Assembly (NCBI GenBank): GCA_964505215.1
Contig: CAZDGU010000002.1
Span: 248,001-312,000 of the forward strand
From: Gracilimonas sp964505215
GTDB taxonomy: Bacteria; Bacteroidota; Rhodothermia; Balneolales; Balneolaceae
DNA: 64,000 nucleotides
Reading direction: 5' to 3'
Each line of letters begins with the position of its first letter. Position 1 is the stretch's first letter. The translations under genes were made by a program, and so were the position numbers. Positions 53,361-63,193 of the stretch are shown one piece after another. The notes below the pieces were generated by a model. It was given only the letters and a program-made list of their open reading frames with translations. It did not search any database and was not told where the DNA came from.

Positions 53361-53488
53361 ACCCAGAATATCTGCTTTCCGCCGATGAATTTCCAATGAA
53401 CCCATTTTTAAAATAATCTGCTCCGGCTATAAAATCCGGTTTATGAAGTGAGTAAGAATCGCGGTATTTTTGATGTTTAAAAGCAGGC

Positions 53489-54658
53489 ATGAATACAGCA
53501 TCTCTACCTAAAAATCAGCGTTTTCAGGAGGTTTCTCCACGGCAACAGCTCATTGCCGTTTGCGGGATGTTCTTTATTCTGGGCATCTTCTTTTCTACCT
53601 GGGCCGCGCGTATTCCTGCTATTCGTGAGCTTGCTCAGCTAACTCCGGTTACGCTGGGGTATGCACTGTTGGCCAAAGGTCTTGGAACCGTGGCGGCTCT
53701 TCCGCTTGTTACGCTTTCCATTCAGCGGGCAGGAGCCAAGAAAGCTGCTGCGGGATTTGGCATTTTGCTCATCGGCTCACTCGTTGCCATTACTTTTTCT
53801 ACCCATTGGATGATGCTCTCCGGCATTTTGTTTTTTTCGGGGATGATGACCAGCGGATTCAACATCTGCATAAATGCTCTGGGTGCAAAAATTGAAACCG
53901 ATACCGGAAAGTCCGTCATGTCTAAAATGCATGCCTGGTTTGGCGTGGGTAATTTTGCGGGAGCTTTAATGGGTATTGGCATTGCGTACTTTGGCTTTGG
54001 GGTGATTGCACATTTTTGGGGAATTACATTATTTCTTCTGATGATATTAGCTTTTTGCTATCCATTTCTCCCCATGCATGAACCGGAACCGAACCGAAAG
54101 GGGCTGGGGCTGGTTGTTCCGCATCGCGGACTGATTTGGCTGGGCGCTATCTGCTTTTTGGCGGCTTCCGTTGAGGAGTCTGTCAATAATTGGGTGACGC
54201 TTTTCTTTTCAGATCACGTGGGCACTTCTGCCGGTTTAGCTCCTTTGGGTTATGCAACCTACGCCGGCTCTATGCTGCTGATGCGCCTGTTTGGAGATCG
54301 CTTAAAGCCGAAATTTGGCGCAAAATCACTCATTGTAACCGGCTCAACAATAGCGGCGGCGGGCATCCTTATTGCCATATTAGCAACTAACGTGTATATA
54401 GCCGTGCTTGGGTTTTTTGCCGTGGGCGCCGGCGTTGCCCTTAATTTCCCCATGGTTTTTAGCGCGGCCGGACGCGAAAGTGCCGTGGCGCTGGCATCGG
54501 TGGCCACCATGGGTTTTATTGGCGGGATGGCTTCTCAGCCTTTAATGGGATTTTTAGTAGAACACACCCAGCTGACAGGAGGCTTTTCTTTTGTAGGAAT
54601 ATGCCTGCTGCTGATCATTTTACTGAGCCGAAATGCCGATTTGCTTAATAAAAGCTAA
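53489..54658 (+). CDS. MFS transporter
   Basis: 389 residues with about 12 hydrophobic segments. The N-terminal half opens with FILGIFFSTWAARIPAIREL, and the family-like loop between helices is FGDRLKPKFGAKSL. The sequence resembles sugar/nucleoside or efflux MFS of the fucose-permease-like group, but the substrate cannot be read. The nearby GbsR-type regulator is a candidate controller. Confidence 0.85.
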   Translation: MNTASLPKNQRFQEVSPRQQLIAVCGMFFILGIFFSTWAARIPAIRELAQLTPVTLGYALLAKGLGTVAALPLVTLSIQRAGAKKAAAGFGILLIGSLVAITFSTHWMMLSGILFFSGMMTSGFNICINALGAKIETDTGKSVMSKMHAWFGVGNFAGALMGIGIAYFGFGVIAHFWGITLFLLMILAFCYPFLPMHEPEPNRKGLGLVVPHRGLIWLGAICFLAASVEESVNNWVTLFFSDHVGTSAGLAPLGYATYAGSMLLMRLFGDRLKPKFGAKSLIVTGSTIAAAGILIAILATNVYIAVLGFFAVGAGVALNFPMVFSAAGRESAVALASVATMGFIGGMASQPLMGFLVEHTQLTGGFSFVGICLLLIILLSRNADLLNKS

Positions 54659-54704
54659 TTATTTAGCATATACCAAGCTGTATTCATTTTAAAGAATCGC
54701 CATT

Positions 54705-55337
54705 ATGAGAACGCTTGGAATCTTTATTTTTCTAATCGCACTGCCGTTCCATGGCTTCACCCAAGACCACCAAATTGATACCCGGGAAATTGAAAGGGTG
54801 CAGCGGGGTGATTACTCTTTTGCCAAAGGAGAAGTTCAGGTTACCTTTGTGGATACCGTTTCCAAAGCATTTGTGGAAGAGCAGCTGTCGCTTTTAGGCT
54901 ATGAAGTACTGAGCCTGAACGTCCGCCCAATTTTTGCCTGGGTTGAAGGCAATCCCACCCAAAAAGAGCTTCAAGAGTTAGAAAAAGATCCGCGCGTGAA
55001 CTCCATTTCGGTGGAACAGTTTAACATGGGGAAAAATAACATTCTGCAAATGATTGAAGAGGATTCGCTCTCGGATGAGGAGCGAAAAAAAGAAATTGAA
55101 CGCATCAGGGAAAGCTGGAATCACAAAATTACACGGCTGATTTTCCAATTTTCAGTTGATAAAAAAGAGGCTCAAAGCTTCATCAATGATTATCCTGAGT
55201 TCGATCTTAGACTTAATATGATTAGTCCAAAAAATGCGGTTATCAAAACAAAAGTGGGACAAGAAGAGCAGGCTATGGAAGCTTTAAATCGGCTCATTTA
55301 TGTAAAAAACACCGCCTACATTGCGCTGATGGAATAG
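54705..55337 (+). CDS. Secreted protein with peptidase-inhibitor-I9-like domains
   Basis: 210 residues with a signal peptide (MRTLGIFIFLIALPFHGFTQ). Residues about 45-110 resemble a subtilisin propeptide (I9) or fervidolysin N-terminal domain: GEVQVTFVDTVSKAFVEEQL, LGYEVLSLNV, then ELEKDPRVNSISVEQ. Residues 140-210 may be a second such fold (IFQFSVDKKEAQSFINDYP, EQAMEALNRLIYVKNTAYIA). No protease domain follows. A periplasmic inhibitor or chaperone of a subtilase is possible, but no subtilase gene lies in the window. Confidence 0.6.
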   Translation: MRTLGIFIFLIALPFHGFTQDHQIDTREIERVQRGDYSFAKGEVQVTFVDTVSKAFVEEQLSLLGYEVLSLNVRPIFAWVEGNPTQKELQELEKDPRVNSISVEQFNMGKNNILQMIEEDSLSDEERKKEIERIRESWNHKITRLIFQFSVDKKEAQSFINDYPEFDLRLNMISPKNAVIKTKVGQEEQAMEALNRLIYVKNTAYIALME

Positions 55338-55344
55338 GTGGTTT

Positions 55345-56220
55345 TCAAAACAAACCCAGCTGCTCATTTTGTTTCTTAACAGGAAAGCCCGGAAGCGCCG
55401 GAAGGTCAATTAATTTAGTTAACACCTTGTGGAAATGAGCACAAAGCTTTGGCTCCACGGCTTTATTGGGCGCATGAATAAAAACGTAGGGGTGCAATCC
55501 GTCGCTGATCCACTCGGCCACAATAATGGCCCATTCTTTCAGGTACGGCTCATTATTCATGATATCGTTTGCGCCCACAAAGCGCAGCACCGGACGCGAG
55601 GCCGTATTATCAAACCGAACGGGCGTTTTTGGTTTTTTCTTTTGGGCTTCGGCAATGGACGAATCCACCGCTTTCATGGAATGCAGCTTTCGGGTATCAA
55701 AAATAACGCGATCTATTTCATAACTTTTCAGCAGTGAAACCAAATTACGCTCGTGCTTGCCGTGATCAAAAAAATCGCGATGGCGCACTTCTACCGAATA
55801 GCTGAATGTTTTTGGCAGCAGCGAAAATAAATCTTCCAGCTTATAAGCATCGGCCGGACCAAAAGTGTCGGGTAGCTGAATCATGAAAGGTCCCAATTTT
55901 TCGCGAATGGGAGTGAATGTTTTCACAAACCGAAGTACTTCATCTTTCACACCGCTCAGCCTTTGGGCGTGCGTAATTTGTTTGGGGAATTTGAAGCAAA
56001 ACTTGAATCCTTTCGGTGCCTGCTCACCCCATTTTAAAATGGTGGCTTCATCGGGAGTGCCGTAAAAAGTCGTGTTTCCCTCCACGGCATTAAATACCGA
56101 GGCGTACTGCGCCAAAAACTGCTCCGGCTTGGCATCATTCGTAAAAAACTCCCCTTTCCAGTCAGGCAGTGACCAAGCCGTACAGCCAAGGTGATATTTT
56201 TTAAGTTCGGTTTGAGGCAT
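55345..56220 (-). CDS. DUF72 (YecE-like) family protein
   Basis: 291 residues. The family marks are the TIM-barrel-like opening KYHLGCTAWSLPDWKGEFF, then FNAVEGNTTFYGTP, KFCFKFPKQITHAQRL, EVRHRDFFDHG and VFIHAPNKAVEPKLC. The enzyme activity of DUF72 is unknown; conserved acidic and His residues suggest catalysis. It is convergent with the I9-like gene, whose stop lies eight bases away. Confidence 0.92.
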   Translation of the reverse strand: MPQTELKKYHLGCTAWSLPDWKGEFFTNDAKPEQFLAQYASVFNAVEGNTTFYGTPDEATILKWGEQAPKGFKFCFKFPKQITHAQRLSGVKDEVLRFVKTFTPIREKLGPFMIQLPDTFGPADAYKLEDLFSLLPKTFSYSVEVRHRDFFDHGKHERNLVSLLKSYEIDRVIFDTRKLHSMKAVDSSIAEAQKKKPKTPVRFDNTASRPVLRFVGANDIMNNEPYLKEWAIIVAEWISDGLHPYVFIHAPNKAVEPKLCAHFHKVLTKLIDLPALPGFPVKKQNEQLGLF

Positions 56221-56638
56221 GTGTTATGAATTTCCAATTATTAAGATAACCGATATGAGAAGTTATCCCGAAACTTAGTTCGGGTTTTTGTTTCACGCAG
56301 AGCTCCACAGAGTTTGGTGCAGTGTTTCGCTTAAACGCTTTAAGAAATAGAACACGGTCATTTCTGTTTAACTGATTCATGAACAATTTGATTTATACAT
56401 ACTTAGCAGTCAATAAATGAAAGTTTATAAATAACTTCTAAACCGTTATTTGGCAGCAACCATTCTGAATGGGTAATTAACTAATTCTACCCATTAAATC
56501 CCAAAACGCCTTTGTTTATAACAAATGTAAAATTCCGTTCTTTCTCATATTTGATGATTATTTTTGTTATTTATGCCTTACTTATCGAGTTCGATTTTTT
56601 AATCATTCAACCCACTAAAAGCCAAAACCAACTCTACC
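56221..56638. other. Divergent intergenic region with hairpin and repeat
   Basis: 418 bases between the DUF72 and S9 peptidase genes. A short hairpin CCCGAA (56267-56272) and TTCGGG (56279-56284) is followed by TTTTT, and the CGCAGAG-type repeat is at 56291-56324. The rest is AT-rich and probably holds both promoters. Confidence 0.4.
56291..56324. repeat. Dispersed CTCTGCG-type repeat, copy 2
   Basis: TTTCACGCAGAG, CAGAGTTTGG and TGCAGTG match the reverse complement of 49781-49830. Too short and divergent to assign a mechanism. Confidence 0.5.
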
Positions 56639-59359
56639 ATGAAAAAGCAAACCGCTACTTTCGGGATACTTTCACTGATGCTTCTTTTCTGCCTTCCGCT
56701 GCAGGCTCAAAAAAAAGATTTAAAACCTGCCGATTATGCCCAATGACAGCGAATATTTTCCACTTCTATTTCGGATGATGGAAACTGGTTTGCCTATCAA
56801 ATTTCTTTGGTTGAAGGCGATGGCTGGCTCACCCTTACCGAAATTAACAGCGATGAGGAGCACAAGTTTATGTACAGCTCGCAGCCTCAGTTTTCTAAAA
56901 ATAACAAGTGGTTTGCTTTCCGAATTGGTGTTTCTGAGGATGAGGCGGAAAAGCAGAAAAAGCAGAAGAAGTCGGTGCAGTTTAATCTTGGGCTGATGAA
57001 TTTGAATACGGCTGAAATAGATACTTTCAAGGCTATACAGAGTTTTGAGTTTTCGGAAACCGGAAATCACTTGGTGATGAAAAAGTATCAGGCTAAAGAA
57101 GTGAAAACCGACGGCACCGATATTATTATCCGGGATTTGGAAGCGGGCACCAATCAGCTGGTGGGGAATGTGGCCGATTATCAGTTTAACGATGCCGGAA
57201 CGCATCTCGCACTGCGCATGGATGCCACCGAAAAGCTGGGCAACGGCGTGCAGCTTGTAAACCTAACATCCGGAAATATTTCCATCCTGGACAGCGACAC
57301 GGCCGACTATACAGCGCTTAGCTGGCATGATGAGAAAAACGCGCTGGCCTTCATGAAAACAACTACTGATACTTCGCACGTGGACGAATCTCACGTTGTG
57401 TTTGCTTTCCCTGATGTGAGTAAATCCACATCCGCCAAGGTTTTTCATCACACCGAAAACAACAACTTTCCGGAGCATTTTAAAGTGGTGGATTATGCCG
57501 GTTTGAGATGGTCGGAGGATGGCAAAACAGTGTTTTTTGGCATTAAGGAATGGGAGATCAAAAAGGAAGAACCGAAAGATACTTCAGATATTGCTAAGCT
57601 GAATGAGGGAATGGATTCTACCAACGTAGAGGTTTGGCACTGGAAAGATGCAGACATTCAACCCTTACAAAAAGTGCGACAAAAGCTTTTTAAAGAAGCT
57701 AACTATTTATCAGCCTGGCACCTTAACAGCGGTGATTTTGTGCAGCTTGAAAGTGAAGAATTGGAAACCGTTCAGCTGACCGGAAATCAGCAGCACGGAA
57801 TTGGGTATGATGCGCGAGCTTACGAGCCGGCTTTCCGCGAAGAATGGAAGGACATGTATGTTGTGGATGTGAAAACGGGCGAGAAAAAACTGATTTTAGA
57901 ACGTCAGGAAAGAGTGAGCAGCAGTCCCGGTGGCAAGTATTTGTACTATTTTAAAGATAATAACTGGTGGACGTACTCTATCAAAAACGACCAACACGTG
58001 AATATTACGGAAGGAATAGATGCGCGTTTTGAGAATTATAAATCTATTCACGGAACCGAGAATTTCCCTCCCTTTGGAACCGGGCAGTGGGTTGAAGGCG
58101 ATGACTGGCTTTTGGTGTATGCAGAATATGATGCGTATCGTGTTTGGGCCAATGGCAAAAAGCACGAAAACCTGACCAACTCAGCCGATGATGAAATTCA
58201 GTATCGACAGGCTCGGCTAGATTATGAGTCTGATTACCTGGAGAAGAATGAACCGATTTATTTCTCAAAATATGGCTATTACACTAAAGATCGCGGCTAT
58301 GCCAAACTGGATCGTAAAAACCGACTAACGGAACTTATTTATGAGCCGAAAATGATTAGTCGTCTGGGTAAAGCCGAGTCATCAAATGATTTTGTATTTA
58401 TGATGGAATCTGCTACCGAATCTCCTAATTTTTATCACACCAAAGCCGATTTCAAAAACCCGAAAGCCATCACCCAAACCAATCCACAGCAGGAAGACTT
58501 TTACTGGGCCGATGATGAGCTAATCACCTTCACCAACAAAAGAGGGGACAAGCTGCAAGGGAGACTGCTTTATCCGGCCAACTACGAGAAAGGTAAAAAA
58601 TATCCGATGATTACTTACATTTACGAGCTGCGTTCGCAGGGCCTGAACAGCTACAGCACGCCGTCTCGCACCAGTGCCTACAATATGCGCCGTTATTCTT
58701 CAGAAGGCTACTTTGTATTTGAACCGGATATAAATTACGTGCTCAGTGATCCCGGAGTTTCAGCTGTGGAAAGTGTGGTACCGGCGGTTCAAAAAGTGCT
58801 GGAAACCGGTATGATTGACGAAGATAAAGTTGGGCTGACCGGCCACTCCTGGGGCGCATATCAAACCGCATTTATTATCACCCAAACCGATATTTTTAAC
58901 TCGGCCGTGGCGGGAGCTCCACTCACAAATATGGTGAGCATGTACAGCTCGGTATATTGGAATTCGGGAACGCCAAATGCTAAAATATTTGAAACAAGTC
59001 AGGGTCGTTTTCCGGAGCCGTACTGGAATGATTGGGATAAATTCATTGAGAATTCCCCTGTTTTCCAGATGGAAAATAACACCACGCCGCTGCTGGTAGA
59101 GTTTGGAACCGATGACGGAGCCGTTGATTTTAATCAGGGTGTGGAGCTTTACAACACGCTGCGCCGCATGGAAAAACCGTATGTGATGCTGGTGTATGAA
59201 GGGGAAAATCATGGCTTACGCCGCAAGGAAAATCAAATTGATTATGCTACGCGTGCTTTTCAGTGGCACGAGCATTTCTTAAAAGGCAAAAAGGCTCCAA
59301 AATGGATTGAAAGCGGAATTCCTTATATCGAACGTCCGGCTATGAAAAGTAAGGACTAA
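56639..59359 (+). pseudogene. S9-family prolyl oligopeptidase, interrupted by in-frame TGA
   Basis: A 906-codon frame from the ATG at 56639, broken only by TGA at 56744-56746 (codon 36). Before it: signal peptide MKKQTATFGILSLMLLFC, then KKDLKPADYAQ. After it: QRIFSTSISDDGNWFAYQIS and the rest of the protein. Family members have Trp in that spot (DYxxWExxxS pattern), so TGG to TGA is the likely change. The catalytic triad is intact: Ser in GLTGHSWGAYQ, Asp in FGTDDGAVD, His in EGENHGLRRK. If read as a start at 56807, the protein would lack its signal peptide and first blade residues. Confidence 0.8.
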
Positions 59360-59432
59360 AAAAAGTTTCACCGAACATATAAAATTCCATATAATCGAAG
59401 CTTACAATATCACCCAAACACCATAGCCACGC

Positions 59433-61133
59433 ATGCCCTTTGAAACGTTAGATTACGTAGTTGTAGCCGGTTACCTTTTGCTCATGATAATAGTTGCGTG
59501 GGCAGCTAAAGTAAAAGGGCAGGATTCGCTGGATGACTTTTTTGCCGGCGGAAAAAACCTACCCTGGTGGCTGGTTGGCGTTTCTATGGTAGCCACTACT
59601 TTTGCCGCCGACACACCGCTGGCCATTACCGGAATTGTGGCCCGGCAGGGAATTGCAGGCAACTGGTTCTGGTGGAACTGGATGATTTCGGGCATTGTAA
59701 CCGTTTTTATTTACGCCAAACTTTGGAAACGGGCTGATGTGCTAACCGATGTGGAATTTATAGAACTGCGTTACGGAGGCAAACCCGCCAGCTTTTTACG
59801 AGGCTTCCGCGCGCTTTATTTTGCCTTTCCCTTTAACTGTATTGTAATGGGTTGGGTGACCGTGGGAATGGCAAAAATTCTCACCGTGGTAACCGGAGCT
59901 GACCAATGGGTGGCTATTTTAGTTTTGTATGGGTTGATTGCTATCTACATTGCAATCTCAGGACTTTGGGGCGTTATTGTAACCGATTTTGTGCAGTTTA
60001 TATTAGCCATGGCCGGCGTAATTGCTCTGGCTTACTTTTCGGTAGATCACATTGGCGGATTTGCTGAGTTGAAGTCACAGCTGCTCACCGCAACCGATTT
60101 TGATGTCTTCAGCTTTAACCCTTTTACCAATCCTAAAATTGCGCTTACAACGGCTCTCATTTGGGTGGGAATGAACTGGTGGGCGGCCTGGTATCCCGGG
60201 GCAGAACCGGGCGGTGGCGGATATATTGCACAGCGCATGTTTTCGGCCAAGGATGAGAAAAATGCCGTTGGCGGCACGCTGCTTTTTAATATTCTGATGT
60301 ATGCCGTACGTCCGTGGCCATGGATTTTAGTAGCGCTGGTTGCCATGGTGGTATTTCCCGGACTGGAAGATCCCGAAACCGGATATCCGCTTATGATGAT
60401 GGAAGTGCTGCCCGTGGGCTGGATGGGTCTGCTGATGGTCGCCTTTCTCTCCGCTTTTGTTTCCACTATTTCTACACAGTTGAATTGGGGAACCTCGTAT
60501 GTAGTTAATGACTTTTATAAGCGCTTCATCAAAACGCCGAAAGAATTTGAAACCAAAAATAAGGCGCAAAATCATTACGTATTCATCTCCCGAATTGCCA
60601 CTTTATTGATGGCCGCTTTAGGCGTGGGCGTTTCTTACTTTTTCGATTCCGTTTCGGGCGGATGGGAATTTATTCTTTCGCTGAGCGCCGGTATTGGCGG
60701 CGTATTATTACTGCGCTGGTTTTGGTGGCGCATAAATGCATGGAGTGAAATTACCGCCATGATTGCCGCTATGATCGGTGCCGTTTTCTCTAATCAAATG
60801 GGCTTCAATTTTGCTGATGGAATGATTGTTACCACGGCTTTTTCTACCGTTTGCTGGCTTGTTGCTACGTTTGTAACCAAGCCCGAATCTTATGAAACGC
60901 TTTCCACTTTTTATGCTAAAGTTACACCCATGGGAAATTGGACTCGCTTTGCTGAAGGTAAAACTTCCCCCGACCGCCTGCTTCCCTCCCTTATAAATAT
61001 TGCAATGTCGCTGCTGGCCATTTTCTTTTTCCTATACGGATTAGGCCAAATCTTCTTCTTTAATATGGGAACCGGCATCGGGTTTTTAACGGCAGGGTGC
61101 GTGTTCGTTTATGCCATTGTTAAAAAAATATAA
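59433..61133 (+). CDS. Sodium:solute symporter family protein
   Basis: 566 residues with about 13-14 hydrophobic segments. SSS marks are DFFAGGKNLPWWLVG, TTFAADTPLAITGIVARQG and RYGGKPASFLRGFRALYF. Several polar residues in the early helices could bind sodium. The substrate is unknown. It follows the S9 peptidase gene by 74 bases on the same strand; a peptide-derived substrate would fit that neighbour but is inference. Confidence 0.92.
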   Translation: MPFETLDYVVVAGYLLLMIIVAWAAKVKGQDSLDDFFAGGKNLPWWLVGVSMVATTFAADTPLAITGIVARQGIAGNWFWWNWMISGIVTVFIYAKLWKRADVLTDVEFIELRYGGKPASFLRGFRALYFAFPFNCIVMGWVTVGMAKILTVVTGADQWVAILVLYGLIAIYIAISGLWGVIVTDFVQFILAMAGVIALAYFSVDHIGGFAELKSQLLTATDFDVFSFNPFTNPKIALTTALIWVGMNWWAAWYPGAEPGGGGYIAQRMFSAKDEKNAVGGTLLFNILMYAVRPWPWILVALVAMVVFPGLEDPETGYPLMMMEVLPVGWMGLLMVAFLSAFVSTISTQLNWGTSYVVNDFYKRFIKTPKEFETKNKAQNHYVFISRIATLLMAALGVGVSYFFDSVSGGWEFILSLSAGIGGVLLLRWFWWRINAWSEITAMIAAMIGAVFSNQMGFNFADGMIVTTAFSTVCWLVATFVTKPESYETLSTFYAKVTPMGNWTRFAEGKTSPDRLLPSLINIAMSLLAIFFFLYGLGQIFFFNMGTGIGFLTAGCVFVYAIVKKI

Positions 61134-61210
61134 GGTTAGGTTTAAATCATATTAATTATATTGTTTACTTAGGGTTTTATAAAAGGCTTTAGGTAAACTT
61201 ATTTTATGAT

Positions 61211-62656
61211 ATGGTAAAGCTCAATACACGCATTTGGCTTGCGGGGGTAATGGTTCTTTGTATGCTCGTTTCTGTAAATGCGCAGCCAAGCAGTGATTCT
61301 TTGTGGTCGTTTTCAAAAATACGTACGGACTTAAACGATGATGGGATTCCCGATTATTTAGAAGAAAGCGTAACTGTAACCGGGATAGTAAATATTGCCA
61401 GCGGCCTGCTGCACGAACGATTTCTTCAAGCTTTTATTCAAAATGACAGTTCCGGAATATCCATTTTTGCCCGTGAAATCAAGCAACCCATTTCAGTAGG
61501 GGATAGTTTGGTGGTTCATGGTAAAATTCAACAGTACAATGGGTTAACGGAGGTGTCGGTAGAGTCGTACAGTATTCACACTGCAAAAAAATCTTCCGTT
61601 AAATCTCACCCTCTTTCCCATGTTGTGGTAAATCCGCAAAAATATCTGGGTGCGCTGGTACATGGAACCGCAACGGTTATTGAAAAGGGCAACATCTTTA
61701 ATGGTAAGTTTATTCGTCTTACTCAAGAGAATAGCGATGCTAATATTTTAGGGTACGTCTCCAATTTTCATACTTTCAATAATCAATTCAACTTCTCTCT
61801 GCTTCAAGCAGGAGATAAAGTAAACATCAAAGGTATTTTTTCTGAATATAACCCGGAATTTCCGGAGCACAGTGGCTATAGAATACTACTCCGCACCCCT
61901 TCGGACTTAAGCTATCAGATGCTGCCTCGTTTTTACTGGTACATCATTTTAGGAGTTTTTGCAATTGCTGTAATTGTAGTTATCAGCTGGTTAGTGATAT
62001 TGAAAAACAGGGTGAATGCTAAAACTCGTGAAATTCAGGTTTCGCTGGAAGAAAAGGAATTGCTGCTTCGGGAAATTCATCATAGAGTCAAAAACAGCCT
62101 GAGTATAGTTTCGGGCCTGCTGGATTTACAGGAAGCCAATACCGACAGTAAAGAAGCCAAAGAAGTGTTGCAAAACAGCCAGTCTCGCATCCAGTCGGTG
62201 GGTTTAATCCATGAAAAGCTCTATAAATTAGCTTCCCTTTCTGATATTGAGCTGGATGTTTACATCAAAGATCTTGTTAAAACCATCCACAAAACTTTTT
62301 CGAGTGAGATGAAAAATGTAGAGCTGGCTTTTGAACTGGATCCTGTTTCGCTGGAAACATCTCGCGCTATTCCCTGTGGACTTTTAATTAATGAGTTAAT
62401 TGTAAACGCCTTCAAACACGCTTACCGCGAAGGGGAGAAGGGCACGCTAAAGATTGCTTTAAAAAATCGGGGTGACTCCATTATGCTTCAGGTTTCAGAT
62501 AATGGTCGCGGCCTTCCGGATGAGTTTGATCCAAATAATGAAGACAGCTTAGGCTCTATGCTCATTCACTTGTTTACCGAACAGTTAGATGCTAAAATGG
62601 ATGTTGCCAGCAGCCCCGAGGAAGGCACTTCTTTCTGCTTCAGCTTTCCCTTATAA
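61211..62656 (+). CDS. HisKA_2 sensor histidine kinase with OB-like extracytoplasmic domains
   Basis: 481 residues. A signal peptide or helix (LAGVMVLCMLVSVNAQ) is followed by a calcium-type loop DLNDDGIPDYLEE (residues 40-52), then two OB-fold-like segments (about 53-125 and 140-230: VTVTGIV..VGDSLVVHGKI and HGTATVIEKG..GDKVNIKGIF). A helix at 242-264 (FYWYIILGVFAIAVIVVISW) crosses the membrane. The kinase is HisKA_2/HWE-like with REIHHRVKNSLSIV (His 290-291), then NELIVNAFKHAY and DNGRGLPDEFD. No partner receiver is adjacent. Confidence 0.88.
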   Translation: MVKLNTRIWLAGVMVLCMLVSVNAQPSSDSLWSFSKIRTDLNDDGIPDYLEESVTVTGIVNIASGLLHERFLQAFIQNDSSGISIFAREIKQPISVGDSLVVHGKIQQYNGLTEVSVESYSIHTAKKSSVKSHPLSHVVVNPQKYLGALVHGTATVIEKGNIFNGKFIRLTQENSDANILGYVSNFHTFNNQFNFSLLQAGDKVNIKGIFSEYNPEFPEHSGYRILLRTPSDLSYQMLPRFYWYIILGVFAIAVIVVISWLVILKNRVNAKTREIQVSLEEKELLLREIHHRVKNSLSIVSGLLDLQEANTDSKEAKEVLQNSQSRIQSVGLIHEKLYKLASLSDIELDVYIKDLVKTIHKTFSSEMKNVELAFELDPVSLETSRAIPCGLLINELIVNAFKHAYREGEKGTLKIALKNRGDSIMLQVSDNGRGLPDEFDPNNEDSLGSMLIHLFTEQLDAKMDVASSPEEGTSFCFSFPL

Positions 62657-62842
62657 AATGAGGTTTGCCTCAGGTTTCCCAGCTAAAATCAAATATCGAG
62701 AGAGCCATTGATTTCCGTTATTTCCACCGCTTTCCCCGCCAGATAATTTGGGTTTAATACAGGCTCTAAAACAATAAACTTTTCTTTTAAGAGAAATTTC
62801 ACTACACTTTTCGCATTAGTTTTAATAATTAAAACAAATGCC

Positions 62843-63181
62843 ATGAAGCTATTATCTCGCACAGAAGAGCTGATTTTGCTCTCGGTGTGGAAGTTACAGG
62901 AAAAAGCATACGGGCTGGAAATTCGCCAGCATCTTTCCGAACTGACCGGTCAGGATTTATCGGTGGGCGCGGTGTACGTTCCGCTTAAACGGCTCAAAAA
63001 AAGAGGGTATTTAACTTCTTGGGACAGCGAGCCGACGGATGAGCGGGGAGGGCGATCAAAACGATTTTTTAAGCTGACTGAGCAGGGTGTATTTGCCCTT
63101 CAACAAGTAAAAACAATACAGGAAAATGCCTGGGCAGACTTACCTGATATTGGGCTGAACCGAATTCCGACAAGCACCTAA
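62843..63181 (+). CDS. PadR-family transcriptional regulator
   Basis: 112 residues with the PadR winged-helix pattern: LSRTEELILLSVWKLQEKAYG, QHLSELTGQDLSVGAVYVPL, RLKKRGYLTSW and DERGGRSKRFFKLTEQG. The family commonly represses the adjacent transporter. The permease gene starts 12 bases after its stop, so they form one operon and autoregulation is likely. Confidence 0.93.
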   Translation: MKLLSRTEELILLSVWKLQEKAYGLEIRQHLSELTGQDLSVGAVYVPLKRLKKRGYLTSWDSEPTDERGGRSKRFFKLTEQGVFALQQVKTIQENAWADLPDIGLNRIPTST

Positions 63182-63193
63182 GCCGTAACGCGT

